A DNA stretch of 34,111 nucleotides from a virus, in IMG/VR virus record IMGVR_UViG_3300006805_001809, positions 1-34,111 of that record; one strand, written 5' to 3'. Of this stretch, positions 23,375-30,684 are shown in pieces. Both the position numbers and the translations under genes were made by a program. The first letter of the stretch is position 1; each line of letters opens with the position of its first letter. The notes below the pieces were generated by a model. That model worked only from the letters and a program-made list of their open reading frames with translations, had not been told where the DNA came from and did no database searches.

Positions 23375-23390
23375 ATCGAAATTCTCTCCC

Positions 23391-23816
23391 TTACCAGACC
23401 GGACGGTTCAGACGGTTCAGGACGACGACGATGTTGACGCCGGTAACGGCAGTCATCGTGCCTGAGAATTTCAACCCGATGCGCTGACCAGTCAGGATCG
23501 AGCGATCGGCGGCGAGCGTGCCGGGACTCAGCGAACGCTTCTGGAGCGTGTTGATGGTCGATTTCAGGTTGAACGTGGACGCCAACAGCGACGTGCCTGT
23601 CGAAAGCGCGGCACCATCCGCCACTTTCACAACATCGACCGTGACCGCCGAACCATCCGTGCCGAGCGTTTCATGGATCTCGCTGGCGAACACGATTTCG
23701 CAATTCGAGTCCGCGACCCACAGCCCGACGTTCGGGAGCGTGAGCAGGGCCGCGTTCGGCCCTGCTGAGAAGGTCAGCACCAGTGGTGCTTTCCATGCGA
23801 CTGCTTGAGCAATCAT
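23391..23816 (-). CDS. Head-associated beta-rich protein, decoration candidate
   Basis: A 141-residue protein directly after the capsid gene, with GAGG 8 nt before the ATG. It is beta-rich (APLVLTFSAGPNAALLTLP, GLWVADSNCEIVFASEIHE, SAVTVDVVKVADGAALSTG, LKFSGTMTAVTGVNIVVVL) and contains the phrase DGAALSTGTSLLASTFNLKS. Proteins with this pattern in the same position are often head decoration or minor capsid proteins. No domain can be named with certainty. Confidence 0.6.
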   Translation of the reverse strand: MIAQAVAWKAPLVLTFSAGPNAALLTLPNVGLWVADSNCEIVFASEIHETLGTDGSAVTVDVVKVADGAALSTGTSLLASTFNLKSTINTLQKRSLSPGTLAADRSILTGQRIGLKFSGTMTAVTGVNIVVVLNRLNRPVW

Positions 23817-23850
23817 TCGTTATGCCTCAGTGGTTGGACGAATCAAATTT

Positions 23851-25242
23851 CTACGACTCGGCCAAGTCCGAGATGCGGACGGCACTGGTCGGCGCGTCGC
23901 AGATCAGCTCGCCCTGCCAGTAGTATTCGAGGTCGAAGTAGGCCGAAGCCGTCTTCGTCAGGTACGGCACCTGTCCGTCGAACACTTCCGACAGCACCTG
24001 CGGCACTTCGTTTTCGCCGTGACCGATCCAGAAGTGCTCGGTGTTGAAGCCGATCAGGTTGTTCGCCTGGAAGAACGGATCGACGTAGATGCGGGTGCCG
24101 CTGAAGCGGTAGATCGTCTCGCCGTTCGAGTTCTCGCCCTGCTTCATGCCGGACTCGTCGCGACCGATGCCCACGCCGTCTCCAAACTCCTTTGCCTGCG
24201 ACAGCGCAAAGAACGTGTCTTCGCGAAGCGTCTCATGGTAGCGGCGAACGAGGTTCAGGTTCGTCATCCACGCATCGACCGGCTTGCCGCCGCGCTTGCG
24301 AACCGAGTCCGACGCCTGAAGCATCAGGTCTTCGGTCAGCGGACGGTTCGTGCCCGCGCCTGCGGGGTTGGTCAGCAGCGTGGCCTTCCAGAAGTCGTTG
24401 CCCGTGGTCGAGCGGTTGATGCCGCCCAGGTTGCCGACGACGGCCTTCGGGTTCGCGTCCGAAATCCACGCGAGGATGCCCGCCATGTGCAGCGAACCCG
24501 CCGAGGACACGGTGCCAGCAGCAGTGTAGTAATCGCCAGCCGCTGTGCCCGCTGCCGCCGAGGTCTGCGTGATCTCGTTCGTGATGACGTTCACCGCGAG
24601 AACCGCTTCACCGCTGATGATCTTGGTGTTGTCGTCCGAGTCGTCCATTAGGTCGATAACCATGCCGAGGTCAGTCAGCGGCATCGAGCCGACCGTGACG
24701 GTGGCCTGATTGTCGGCGGCAGGCAGAATACCCAGTTCGCCTCGCCCGTAGCCGAGCAAGTCGGCGTTCATCAGGCGGAACATGCGAGCGCGGAACGCGG
24801 TGTCGATGAAGTCGATCGCCCGCTCGAACGAGAAGCGGTCGTTGCGAGCGTCCTGCATCAACTTCCAGGTCACGTTGATCGCGCCGTAGAATTCCTGCAA
24901 CGAGAACGACGCTTCCTGCGTATCCGCCTGAGCGCGAGTCGTCGGCAGGGTGCCGCCTTCGGTGATACCCGCGAAGATGCCGGCGTTCTTCGTGCGGATC
25001 GGCATCAACTGCTGACCGCGACCGCCGAGGGGCATCTGTTTCCGCTTGAGGATGTTCCACAGCGCCACTTCGAGGGACGCCAGATACAGCACGCGATCGG
25101 TGCCGTACGTGTACTTGAGCATTTCGAGCACGTCGGACGTGCTGACGGCGAAGGCGTGACCTTCACCGAATGCGAAAAGGAAAATCAGGCTCAGGAATGC
25201 CACGGCCAGTTTCGGGCATCGAGCGAGAAGGTAAGTCACCAT
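23851..25242 (-). CDS. Major capsid protein (HK97-fold type) with signal-peptide-like N-terminus
   Basis: A 463-residue protein following the scaffold gene. The body is typical of phage major capsid proteins: an N-arm with SDVLEMLKYTYGTDRVLYL, a long spine-helix region (SFSLQEFYGAINVTWKLMQD ... FIDTAFRARMFRLMNADLL), a polymorphic beta-rich A-domain, and C-terminal strands (NGETIYRFSGTRIYVDPFFQ, HFWIGHGENEVPQVLSEV, ASAYFDLEYYWQGELI). The first 32 residues are unusual: basic YLLARCPK, a hydrophobic core LAVAFLSLIFLFAF, then EGHAFA before VSTSDV, which looks like a cleavable signal peptide. GGGAG stands 10 nt upstream of this ATG. It may be a propeptide removed during maturation. Confidence 0.85.
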   Translation of the reverse strand: MVTYLLARCPKLAVAFLSLIFLFAFGEGHAFAVSTSDVLEMLKYTYGTDRVLYLASLEVALWNILKRKQMPLGGRGQQLMPIRTKNAGIFAGITEGGTLPTTRAQADTQEASFSLQEFYGAINVTWKLMQDARNDRFSFERAIDFIDTAFRARMFRLMNADLLGYGRGELGILPAADNQATVTVGSMPLTDLGMVIDLMDDSDDNTKIISGEAVLAVNVITNEITQTSAAAGTAAGDYYTAAGTVSSAGSLHMAGILAWISDANPKAVVGNLGGINRSTTGNDFWKATLLTNPAGAGTNRPLTEDLMLQASDSVRKRGGKPVDAWMTNLNLVRRYHETLREDTFFALSQAKEFGDGVGIGRDESGMKQGENSNGETIYRFSGTRIYVDPFFQANNLIGFNTEHFWIGHGENEVPQVLSEVFDGQVPYLTKTASAYFDLEYYWQGELICDAPTSAVRISDLAES

Positions 25243-25308
25243 GCGTGTCGCACTCCCTGCGAAAAACAGTACGGGGCGGGCTACGGTGAGCCACGGACGG
25301 TACGGGAG

Positions 25309-25324
25309 GCGATCAGATGATCGC
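25309..25324. repeat. Short inverted repeat between scaffold and capsid genes
   Basis: GCGATCA (25309-25315) and TGATCGC (25318-25324) form a 7-bp inverted repeat with a 2-nt centre in the 101-nt gap 25243-25343. The rest of the gap holds the capsid ribosome binding site and a short TTTTT stretch on the minus strand. The repeat could be a protein-binding site or an mRNA stability hairpin. No promoter is evident there. Confidence 0.4.
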
Positions 25325-25343
25325 GGCGACGGGTCGGAACTAA

Positions 25344-26258
25344 CTAGGTGTTCGCGCTTGCGCCGTTGCGAGCGCCGAACAGCATGTCTGCGATCTGCGT
25401 CTTCGAGGTCGCCGGGTTGTAGCGAGCGTTCCCGGACGGTGAGGCACCGCCACCGGGACGCACGAATCGGCGTTCCTTCGCACGCTTCAAGTCAGCCTGC
25501 TGCTGCGCGGTGAAAAACTTCTTCATCGCGTTCACGCGGCTCTGAAGCATCTGCGTAAATTCTTCCGGCTTGTCGAATTCCCAAGCGTCGAGGATGTCCT
25601 GCGCCACATCCTGAAGGAACGGGTCTTTCGCATCGTAACCTTCACCGAGCGCGGCAATCGCGGACGACACCCGCGACTGGCGCTCTTGACCCGAGCGTTC
25701 CTTCGCGAGCGTGCCGACGCCACCTTGCAACTTCTTGACAACGCCAATGAGTTGCTGATTTTGCTGCTGGAGATTCGCGACCGCCTGAGCCACCGGCCCG
25801 AGGGTGCCGTCGAGCGCCTGCGCGAGCTGCTGACCGCTGAGAATCGGCACGTCACGCACGCCAGCGAGCGGATCAACGCGCTGCTGCGGCTGCTGTGGCT
25901 GGCCGTGCTGCTGCTTCTGCTGCTGCAACGTCTGCGCGAGCTTGCGAAGATTGTTTTCGATTTCCTGGCGGGTGAGTTGCTTAACGTTGTCGTAGTCCGA
26001 CTTGGGGACGTACTGCGATGAGATGAATTCCTTCATCGTCATCGTTTTGCCGTCGCGGGTGATCTGCATGTCGTCGCTATACGCGACTGGAGCCGAGCCA
26101 CCCTGCGACGACGAACTCTGCTGCCCACCGTAGGACGCCTGACCGCCGCCCTGTTGACCGGCCTGCGATCCGCCGCCTGAACCACCCGCGCCTGACCCTG
26201 CGTCAGTGCCTTCGTGCGACACGCCTTGCGGCATCGAAGCGAGGTTGAGGTTGAGCAT
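25344..26258 (-). CDS. Capsid scaffolding protein
   Basis: A 304-residue, Gln/Gly/Ser-rich, mainly helical protein immediately before the capsid gene, the classical scaffold position. The N-terminus is Gly/Ser/Gln low complexity. Then comes KTMTMKEFISSQYVPKSDYD, a coiled-coil region full of Gln (KLAQTLQQQKQQHGQPQQ, VANLQQQNQQLIGVVKKL), and a C-terminal charged helix typical of scaffold capsid-binding ends (VNAMKKFFTAQQQADLKRAK, RRFVRPGGG). It has its own promoter (26266-26295). The ATG is 7 nt after the -10 hexamer without Shine-Dalgarno sequence, so a leaderless mRNA is predicted. Confidence 0.8.
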   Translation of the reverse strand: MLNLNLASMPQGVSHEGTDAGSGAGGSGGGSQAGQQGGGQASYGGQQSSSSQGGSAPVAYSDDMQITRDGKTMTMKEFISSQYVPKSDYDNVKQLTRQEIENNLRKLAQTLQQQKQQHGQPQQPQQRVDPLAGVRDVPILSGQQLAQALDGTLGPVAQAVANLQQQNQQLIGVVKKLQGGVGTLAKERSGQERQSRVSSAIAALGEGYDAKDPFLQDVAQDILDAWEFDKPEEFTQMLQSRVNAMKKFFTAQQQADLKRAKERRFVRPGGGASPSGNARYNPATSKTQIADMLFGARNGASANT

Positions 26259-26265
26259 GGGCGAG

Positions 26266-26295
26266 ATTATGCGGTAAGTGCTTGAAACGTGTCAA
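26266..26295 (-). promoter_or_regulatory. Promoter of the scaffold-capsid genes, predicted leaderless start
   Basis: Minus-strand TTGACA (26290-26295), an 18-nt spacer and CATAAT (26266-26271) give one of the best sigma70-like promoters in the window. The scaffold ATG (26256-26258) follows 7 nt after the -10. A further TTGACC half-site lies upstream (26301-26306). It re-establishes late transcription directly behind the replication cassette. Confidence 0.7.
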
Positions 26296-26320
26296 TCCCT
26301 GGTCAAGTGTCCACGATGAG

Positions 26321-26890
26321 CTAGGTCTGTTCTTCGCCCTCGAACACGTCCTGCGCGGATACTTCCTGCGCGATCGGCTTCATCGTCACCATCGGACGAA
26401 TCGCCTTCAATGCTTGCGCGACGACGGGATGTGTTTTCGCAACGTAGATTTCGCGCTGCGGTAGTTGGCCGCTAATGTATTGCGCGTATTCGGTGGCCGT
26501 GAGCGGCGTGCGATACGGAGGTTCGTTGTAGGCGGGAGGCGGCACTCCGCAATCAGGGCAGCGCACGTAGTTCGCATCGTACAGAAGCCCGTTCGACCAG
26601 AACGGTGCGCTGAGAATCCAAGTGTTGCCGTGGCACGTCGCGCACTCGTTGCGAGTCTGCTCGTACTTCGACATGCGCGACCGGATTGCATTCGTGATCT
26701 TTCCGAGTGCCGGCCAGAACGTGTCCGTCGCATCTTGAATCACCTGGTCTATCGCATTCGACAGCACATCGACGTGATAGTGCGACAGCGCCTTAAACCA
26801 GTCGCGCACGATTTCGTCGTGGTCGTCTTCATTGATGCGAAAGTGTTTTTGTAGACGCCCGAACTCGCGGTGAAATTCGTTGATCGTCAT
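26321..26890 (-). CDS. Helicase-loader-like protein (G39P-type N-terminus, zinc-binding C-terminus)
   Basis: A 189-residue protein whose start overlaps the initiator stop as ATGA. The N-terminal ~75 residues are helical: INEFHREFGRLQKHFRINED, EIVRDWFKALSHYHVDVLSN, AIDQVIQDATDTFWPALGK, ITNAIRSRM. This resembles the small N-terminal domain of SPP1 G39P-type loaders and other phage helicase-loader proteins (FxxEFxxL ... WFxAL ... FxPxLGxI). The middle has ECATCHGNTWIL and YVRCPDCGVPPP, forming a C-x2-C ... C-x2-C zinc site. The initiator-loader pair recalls lambda O and P. It would deliver the host DnaB helicase to the phage origin. Confidence 0.6.
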   Translation of the reverse strand: MTINEFHREFGRLQKHFRINEDDHDEIVRDWFKALSHYHVDVLSNAIDQVIQDATDTFWPALGKITNAIRSRMSKYEQTRNECATCHGNTWILSAPFWSNGLLYDANYVRCPDCGVPPPAYNEPPYRTPLTATEYAQYISGQLPQREIYVAKTHPVVAQALKAIRPMVTMKPIAQEVSAQDVFEGEEQT

Positions 26891-27825
26891 CGTCTCGCTC
26901 CGTTTCGTTTGTGGGCTTGTTCGGCTTTCACTTCGCGGTCAATGCGAGCGAGGTCTTCGGGTGTTAGTTCGCGCCGTTGCTTTTTCGCCTTCGTCGGAGC
27001 TGGCGCAATCCGACCAATCTGAATCAGCCACGCATCGAAGTGTTGAAGGAGCCACACCATGTCGCCCGGTAGTTTCCCTTCGGGTATGAGCGCCTTGACG
27101 TGTTCGTAGAATGAATTGATCGCTTCGCGAGTCTCGCCTGGAGTCTCGCCGTGGTATTTCTTCGCGAGGGTGTCGTACTGGTTGTAAGTCAGACAGAACT
27201 TGGAAGTCGGCCCACCGCAAATCGTGTGCTTCGCGTGATCTCTCGGGAGTGAACCAGGCTCATTCGCTCCGTCTCCGTTCCTTCGTTCAGCGAATCGCCT
27301 GTCGTGACCGCCGCCGTGATTTTCATTCGGCGCTGTTGACACGGAGGTTTCTCTTACTGTACGTACTGGTACCGCTTCAACGGTACGTACCTCTGTATCT
27401 GCTTCTGTATATGTATCTGTCTGTATTGACGTCGCTTGACAGTCATTGACAGTCAAGGTTGACAGACCTCGACGTTGGCGTGACTCGCGTTGCTTCTCTC
27501 GGTTGTATGCGCGAAGGGCTTCATCGTCTCGCATGGCGCGATAGATCGCGTGGCTCACAACGCGATACTGGAACTGCCCATCACGAATCAATCGGCACCC
27601 ATCGTGATCTGGATTTCTACTCTCTGGGTCAGGCTGGCAAAGGAAGTCAATCGCCTTCCTTACAGACTCCACGTCGGCACCGATAATTCCAGCCAGTAAT
27701 CGCGGATTTAGCTCTATAGAACTCTCGTATGTGTTGGCGATGACGTACGACCACACCGCGAAAACAGTTGGCCCAGAGCCACACAGTGAACCAGTAAAAG
27801 TTGACGCAAACAGTTTTCCGTACAT
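26887..27825 (-). CDS. Phage replication initiator (lambda O-like) candidate
   Basis: A 312-residue protein starting MYGKLFASTFTGSLCGSGPT. The N-terminal ~115 residues look like the winged-helix domain of phage O-type initiators: FAVWSYVIANTYES, ELNPRLLAGIIGADVESVRK, IDFLCQPDPESRNPDHDG, FQYRVVSHAIYRAMRDD, RAYNREKQRESRQRRG. The pattern QPDPESRxPDxDG is frequent in such phage proteins. The middle is polar and disordered, and the C-terminal domain (YNQYDTLAKKYHGETPGE ... DMVWLLQHFDAWLIQ) could bind the loader. The stretch encoding residues ~121-133 contains TTGAC repeats, like the origin inside the lambda O gene. It overlaps the loader gene by 4 nt. Confidence 0.65.
   Translation of the reverse strand: MYGKLFASTFTGSLCGSGPTVFAVWSYVIANTYESSIELNPRLLAGIIGADVESVRKAIDFLCQPDPESRNPDHDGCRLIRDGQFQYRVVSHAIYRAMRDDEALRAYNREKQRESRQRRGLSTLTVNDCQATSIQTDTYTEADTEVRTVEAVPVRTVRETSVSTAPNENHGGGHDRRFAERRNGDGANEPGSLPRDHAKHTICGGPTSKFCLTYNQYDTLAKKYHGETPGETREAINSFYEHVKALIPEGKLPGDMVWLLQHFDAWLIQIGRIAPAPTKAKKQRRELTPEDLARIDREVKAEQAHKRNGARR
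27359..27464. other. Putative replication origin inside the initiator gene
   Basis: Four TTGAC elements lie at 27426, 27436, 27446 and 27459. The second and third form a perfect 10-bp tandem repeat TTGACAGTCA (27436-27455), and the last is half of an imperfect palindrome AGTCAA-GG-TTGACA (27451-27464). Directly beside them, 27391-27430 is AT-richer and carries four CTGTAT units, a possible unwinding element. Next comes GTACCG/CGGTAC (27369-27374 and 27381-27386) with a 6-nt loop, flanked by two GTACGTAC copies (27359-27366, 27383-27390). Iterons with an adjoining easily melted stretch inside the initiator gene match the lambda ori plan. Confidence 0.5.
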
Positions 27826-27828
27826 GGG

Positions 27829-28062
27829 TTATTCGTCCCCTTCGAGGACAAGATTTCGACGGCATTTTGTGCAGCGGATCAGACGCGGTAGGGCGCGTTT
27901 TCCAGGCTCAAAAACGAGGGCTGACGAGCTGTCGTCGTTGCCAATTTGGGCCATAACCAGCCCGACAACAGGCAGGGGGGCTACAGAGCCGCAAATACAC
28001 TCGTAATTGATTGAGGGTGAGTCACTTGGGACGTTTCCCCAGTCGATAACTTGCCATGACAT
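27829..28062 (-). CDS. Small zinc-ribbon protein, first gene of the replication cassette
   Basis: A 77-residue protein from the ATG at 28062 (MSWQVIDWGNVPSD). An upstream in-frame ATG at 28089 lies within the operator sequence and is less likely. It contains NYECICGSVAPLP and near the C-terminus LPRLIRCTKCRRNLVLEGDE, making a C-x-C ... C-x2-C zinc ribbon. The tail is faintly like the Mu Com protein, a zinc-finger translational activator of mom, but similarity of such short motifs means little. It stands 3 nt before the initiator gene and directly behind the operator/promoter region, so it may be an early regulator. Confidence 0.65.
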   Translation of the reverse strand: MSWQVIDWGNVPSDSPSINYECICGSVAPLPVVGLVMAQIGNDDSSSALVFEPGKRALPRLIRCTKCRRNLVLEGDE

Positions 28063-28070
28063 GATCGCGC

Positions 28071-28119
28071 ATCTTGTCAAACTTGACATCGCGTGTCAAT
28101 ACGATTGTCAAGTTTGACA
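28071..28119 (-). promoter_or_regulatory. Operator array and promoter of the replication cassette
   Basis: Two perfect 14-bp palindromes, TGTCAA-AC-TTGACA (28075-28088) and TGTCAA-GT-TTGACA (28106-28119), are exact reverse complements of each other with centres 31 bp apart, about three helical turns. Between them is one more half-site (28094-28099). On the minus strand this is TTGACA and can serve as the -35, with CAAGAT (28071-28076) 17 nt away as a weak -10 and the ATG at 28062 8 nt later. A repressor on both palindromes would bracket the -35 and cover the -10. Confidence 0.65.
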
Positions 28120-28133
28120 GTCACGCCGTGACG

Positions 28134-30449
28134 CTACATCGGCCCTCGACCGCCACCATTACCACGCTGCGCGGCCTGACTCCGCATCAACTCTTGCATC
28201 GTCTCCACCAGTGAGGGCTGGCCGTTGCCGCCTTGTGCCTGGTCGCGTTGCAGGTCAACCTGCGTGATCGCGGCTTCTGTGGCTGTGGATGCGGCTTTCG
28301 CGGCGGCTTGCTGCGTGGCCATTGCGACCGCGTTCTGCATCATCTTCGAGTCCATGACGTTTTGCTGTTGATCGTGCAGGTCTTGCAGGAACTTCTGGCA
28401 CTTGTTGTAGAAGTCTACAAAGCCCTGTTTCACGGTCGTAGAGGCACGTAGCCACTCGGTCGTGGACATCACCGACTCGAATTCGTCCATCAACACGTCG
28501 TGGTCGTAGAATGGCATGGGGAGGTTCGGGTCGAGTTGTTCGCCGCGCTGAAGCACCATGATGAATTCGCGAGCGAGCTTCCGATACTGAGACTCGCGAT
28601 CTTCGCGGTTCGTATCGTTGTATTTCAGGTCGTCCGCGATCTTCGAGATGTCGATCTTTCCAGTGCGCCGGTTCATGTAGAGCGCGGCCAGTGGGCCTTC
28701 GAGACGTTCACGCACGCGAGCTTCGCGGAGTGACGCCAGTTCCGGCAGTAACGTCGCCCGGTCCACGGAAATCTCGTAGTCCCATCCATCTTTGAGAATC
28801 AGGGACTTGTTGAACACCATCACTTCGTCGCGAAGGTTCGCACCCGTGTAGTGCAGCGTCCGAATCGGCTCGTAGAACCGCTTGACGAGGTTCACGCGCT
28901 TGTTATGAATCTCCGCGAGCTGTTCGCCTAGGTGCGTGAACACCGGCCCGTCTTCAGAGTCGAGAATTTCCTGCAACATCGGAATCGCCATCGGCCCGCG
29001 CATCTGACCGGGGAATTTCCGCTGCGACAGGAGGTCAGCCGACCCCAGTGCTTCGATGAACTCGGTCGCGATGTTGATCGTCTGCGGAAAGAATGCGGGC
29101 AACTGTCCACGTTGAACGACCTGGACAAGGTTGTTGCCTTGATCGTCGATACCGCCTTCGATGATGCCGTGGTAGTCAGCCGGAATGTCTTCGCGCTTGA
29201 GGTCGCCGCCGATGGAGATCATCTCGTAGACCTGCGCGTTCGCGGCTTCTCCCAACTGCGACATGCGCTTGTTGAGGAACTTCTGACCCGGCACCATGTC
29301 CGTGATGAAGTCCGATGACCAGAACGACGTGGCGTTCGGTCGCCAGTGAATGTCGGTGCAGGGAATCTCGGGATAGTCCGCGAGATCGCCCTTGTCGAGA
29401 ATCGCGCCGTCCGGGGTGAACATGCACCGCGACCCTTGCGGGTTCTTCACCGAGCGCGGAGCGTAGCGCGTCAGGACGATGCACATATCCGGGTCGCCGG
29501 GCATCTGCGTTCCCTGAATCGCCGGCACCAGGTCTTTCAGGTTCATGTTCGCGACCACGGGCGAGTTGCCGTCCTTGATGACGGTTCGCACGATGTTCAG
29601 GTCGCCGTTGTATTGCACCTTCGCCGCAATCTCCGGGCCGAAGTTATCCTCGACCCATCCGCGAGTCTTCAACTGCGCGAGGTAGCACGCCTGATCGCCT
29701 GCGAGGTCACGAATGCGCTTCACCGATGCGTCGATAAAGAAATCCAGCGGGGAATACAGTTCACTCCCTACGTCGCCGGTCATCTGGACGGTTTCCTTCG
29801 GCTTGAAGCGTTCCTGCGGGGCACCAGCGGCGATCATCTTCGCGACGACAGACTCAGGGACTTCCGCGTCACCCTGCCACTGGTCTAGCCACACCAATTC
29901 CTTAATCGGCTGGCCCAGTTCATCGACTTGGCCGGTATCGACGTACTCCGGGAGCGATTCGTTGCCGACCTGTTCCATCCACGGCGTGTGCTCGATGACG
30001 ACGCCGCCGATGAGTAGCCAGAACAGGCGATTCCAGTGCTGCTGACCCTCTTTAACTTTGCGGTTCAAAGCAAGAATCAGTTTCGAGACGACATCGGCCT
30101 GATCCCACGCGGCAGGGTCGAGCGTGTTCGGCACGGCCTTGAACTTGTTGTCGATTGACCACAAGCGCCCGATCTTCCGCCAGGTCGCCCGTCCGATCAT
30201 GTTGAAGACGAGAAATAGCTTGTTCTTGTCCTCATCGTTCATCGGACGCCCGACGAGGTTGAACCCGTTCTGTTGTACGAAGTGCTCACCGAACACCATG
30301 CACAGGTTCGTCAGGACGCGCATCTCGACGCCGCCGGCACGACGCGCTTTCTGGTTCTGGAGTCGCCGCCAGTCCTTCGTGTATTCGTCTACGAGGTCGG
30401 CTTCGATCTTGTCGGCTTGCGTCTTACTGGTGGGCTGAGCTTTCGCCAT
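28134..30449 (-). CDS. Portal protein (long, P22-like type)
   Basis: A 771-residue protein with GGAG 7 nt upstream of the ATG. Length and features fit the large portals of short-tailed phages. There is a helical N-terminus (LVDEYTKDWRRLQNQKARRA), a wing region with beta strands (SELYSPLDFFIDASVKRIRD, DPDMCIVLTRYAPRSVKN), a clip/stem region with PNATSFWSSDFITDMVPGQK and FLNKRMSQLGEAANAQVYEM, and a C-terminal Gln/Ala-rich helical barrel (VAMATQQAAAKAASTATEAA). The portal forms the dodecameric DNA channel at one vertex and docks the terminase. It is followed by the operator array rather than directly by a scaffold gene. Confidence 0.85.
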   Translation of the reverse strand: MAKAQPTSKTQADKIEADLVDEYTKDWRRLQNQKARRAGGVEMRVLTNLCMVFGEHFVQQNGFNLVGRPMNDEDKNKLFLVFNMIGRATWRKIGRLWSIDNKFKAVPNTLDPAAWDQADVVSKLILALNRKVKEGQQHWNRLFWLLIGGVVIEHTPWMEQVGNESLPEYVDTGQVDELGQPIKELVWLDQWQGDAEVPESVVAKMIAAGAPQERFKPKETVQMTGDVGSELYSPLDFFIDASVKRIRDLAGDQACYLAQLKTRGWVEDNFGPEIAAKVQYNGDLNIVRTVIKDGNSPVVANMNLKDLVPAIQGTQMPGDPDMCIVLTRYAPRSVKNPQGSRCMFTPDGAILDKGDLADYPEIPCTDIHWRPNATSFWSSDFITDMVPGQKFLNKRMSQLGEAANAQVYEMISIGGDLKREDIPADYHGIIEGGIDDQGNNLVQVVQRGQLPAFFPQTINIATEFIEALGSADLLSQRKFPGQMRGPMAIPMLQEILDSEDGPVFTHLGEQLAEIHNKRVNLVKRFYEPIRTLHYTGANLRDEVMVFNKSLILKDGWDYEISVDRATLLPELASLREARVRERLEGPLAALYMNRRTGKIDISKIADDLKYNDTNREDRESQYRKLAREFIMVLQRGEQLDPNLPMPFYDHDVLMDEFESVMSTTEWLRASTTVKQGFVDFYNKCQKFLQDLHDQQQNVMDSKMMQNAVAMATQQAAAKAASTATEAAITQVDLQRDQAQGGNGQPSLVETMQELMRSQAAQRGNGGGRGPM

Positions 30450-30684
30450 AGGTCGTCTCCGTGACGGAAATCAGGACGGAGATGTCCACGGCGCGTAACC
30501 CTGTCGGGGTCGCTTTAGCCATGAACTCGACGGGCGAATGCTGTTCGAGGGCGTGGAAGGCGTGCGGGTATTGCATGAGCGACGGAATGAAAAAATAATC
30601 TCTGAGGTCGTCACCCATGATGACCCCAAAGATTTTCCCGTGCTTGTGAATCAGCTTGACCTTACCGCGAATGCGATGTGTCAC
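30424..30684 (-). CDS. Cold-shock-domain-like protein
   Basis: An 86-residue protein with a GTG start overlapping the stop of a preceding small frame (GTGA). The order RGKVKLIHKHGKIFGVIMG, DDLRDYFFIPSLMQ, VEFMAKATPTGLRAVDISVL follows the OB-fold of CspA-type cold-shock domains: GxVK, the RNP1-like GKIFGVI, the RNP2-like DYFFIPS, and the late VEF ... GLRAxxI strands. It likely binds single-stranded RNA or DNA. It overlaps the portal start by 26 nt. Aromatic residues in RNP1 are fewer than in CspA (one Phe rather than two). Why a CSD protein is linked to the portal is unclear. Confidence 0.7.
   Translation of the reverse strand: MTHRIRGKVKLIHKHGKIFGVIMGDDLRDYFFIPSLMQYPHAFHALEQHSPVEFMAKATPTGLRAVDISVLISVTETTYGESSAHQ

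Noticed and set aside
27829-28062. Com-like translational activator for mom
   Set aside because: The IRCTKC tail resembles Com only over a generic zinc motif, and the gene is 5 kb away from mom; not strong enough to call.
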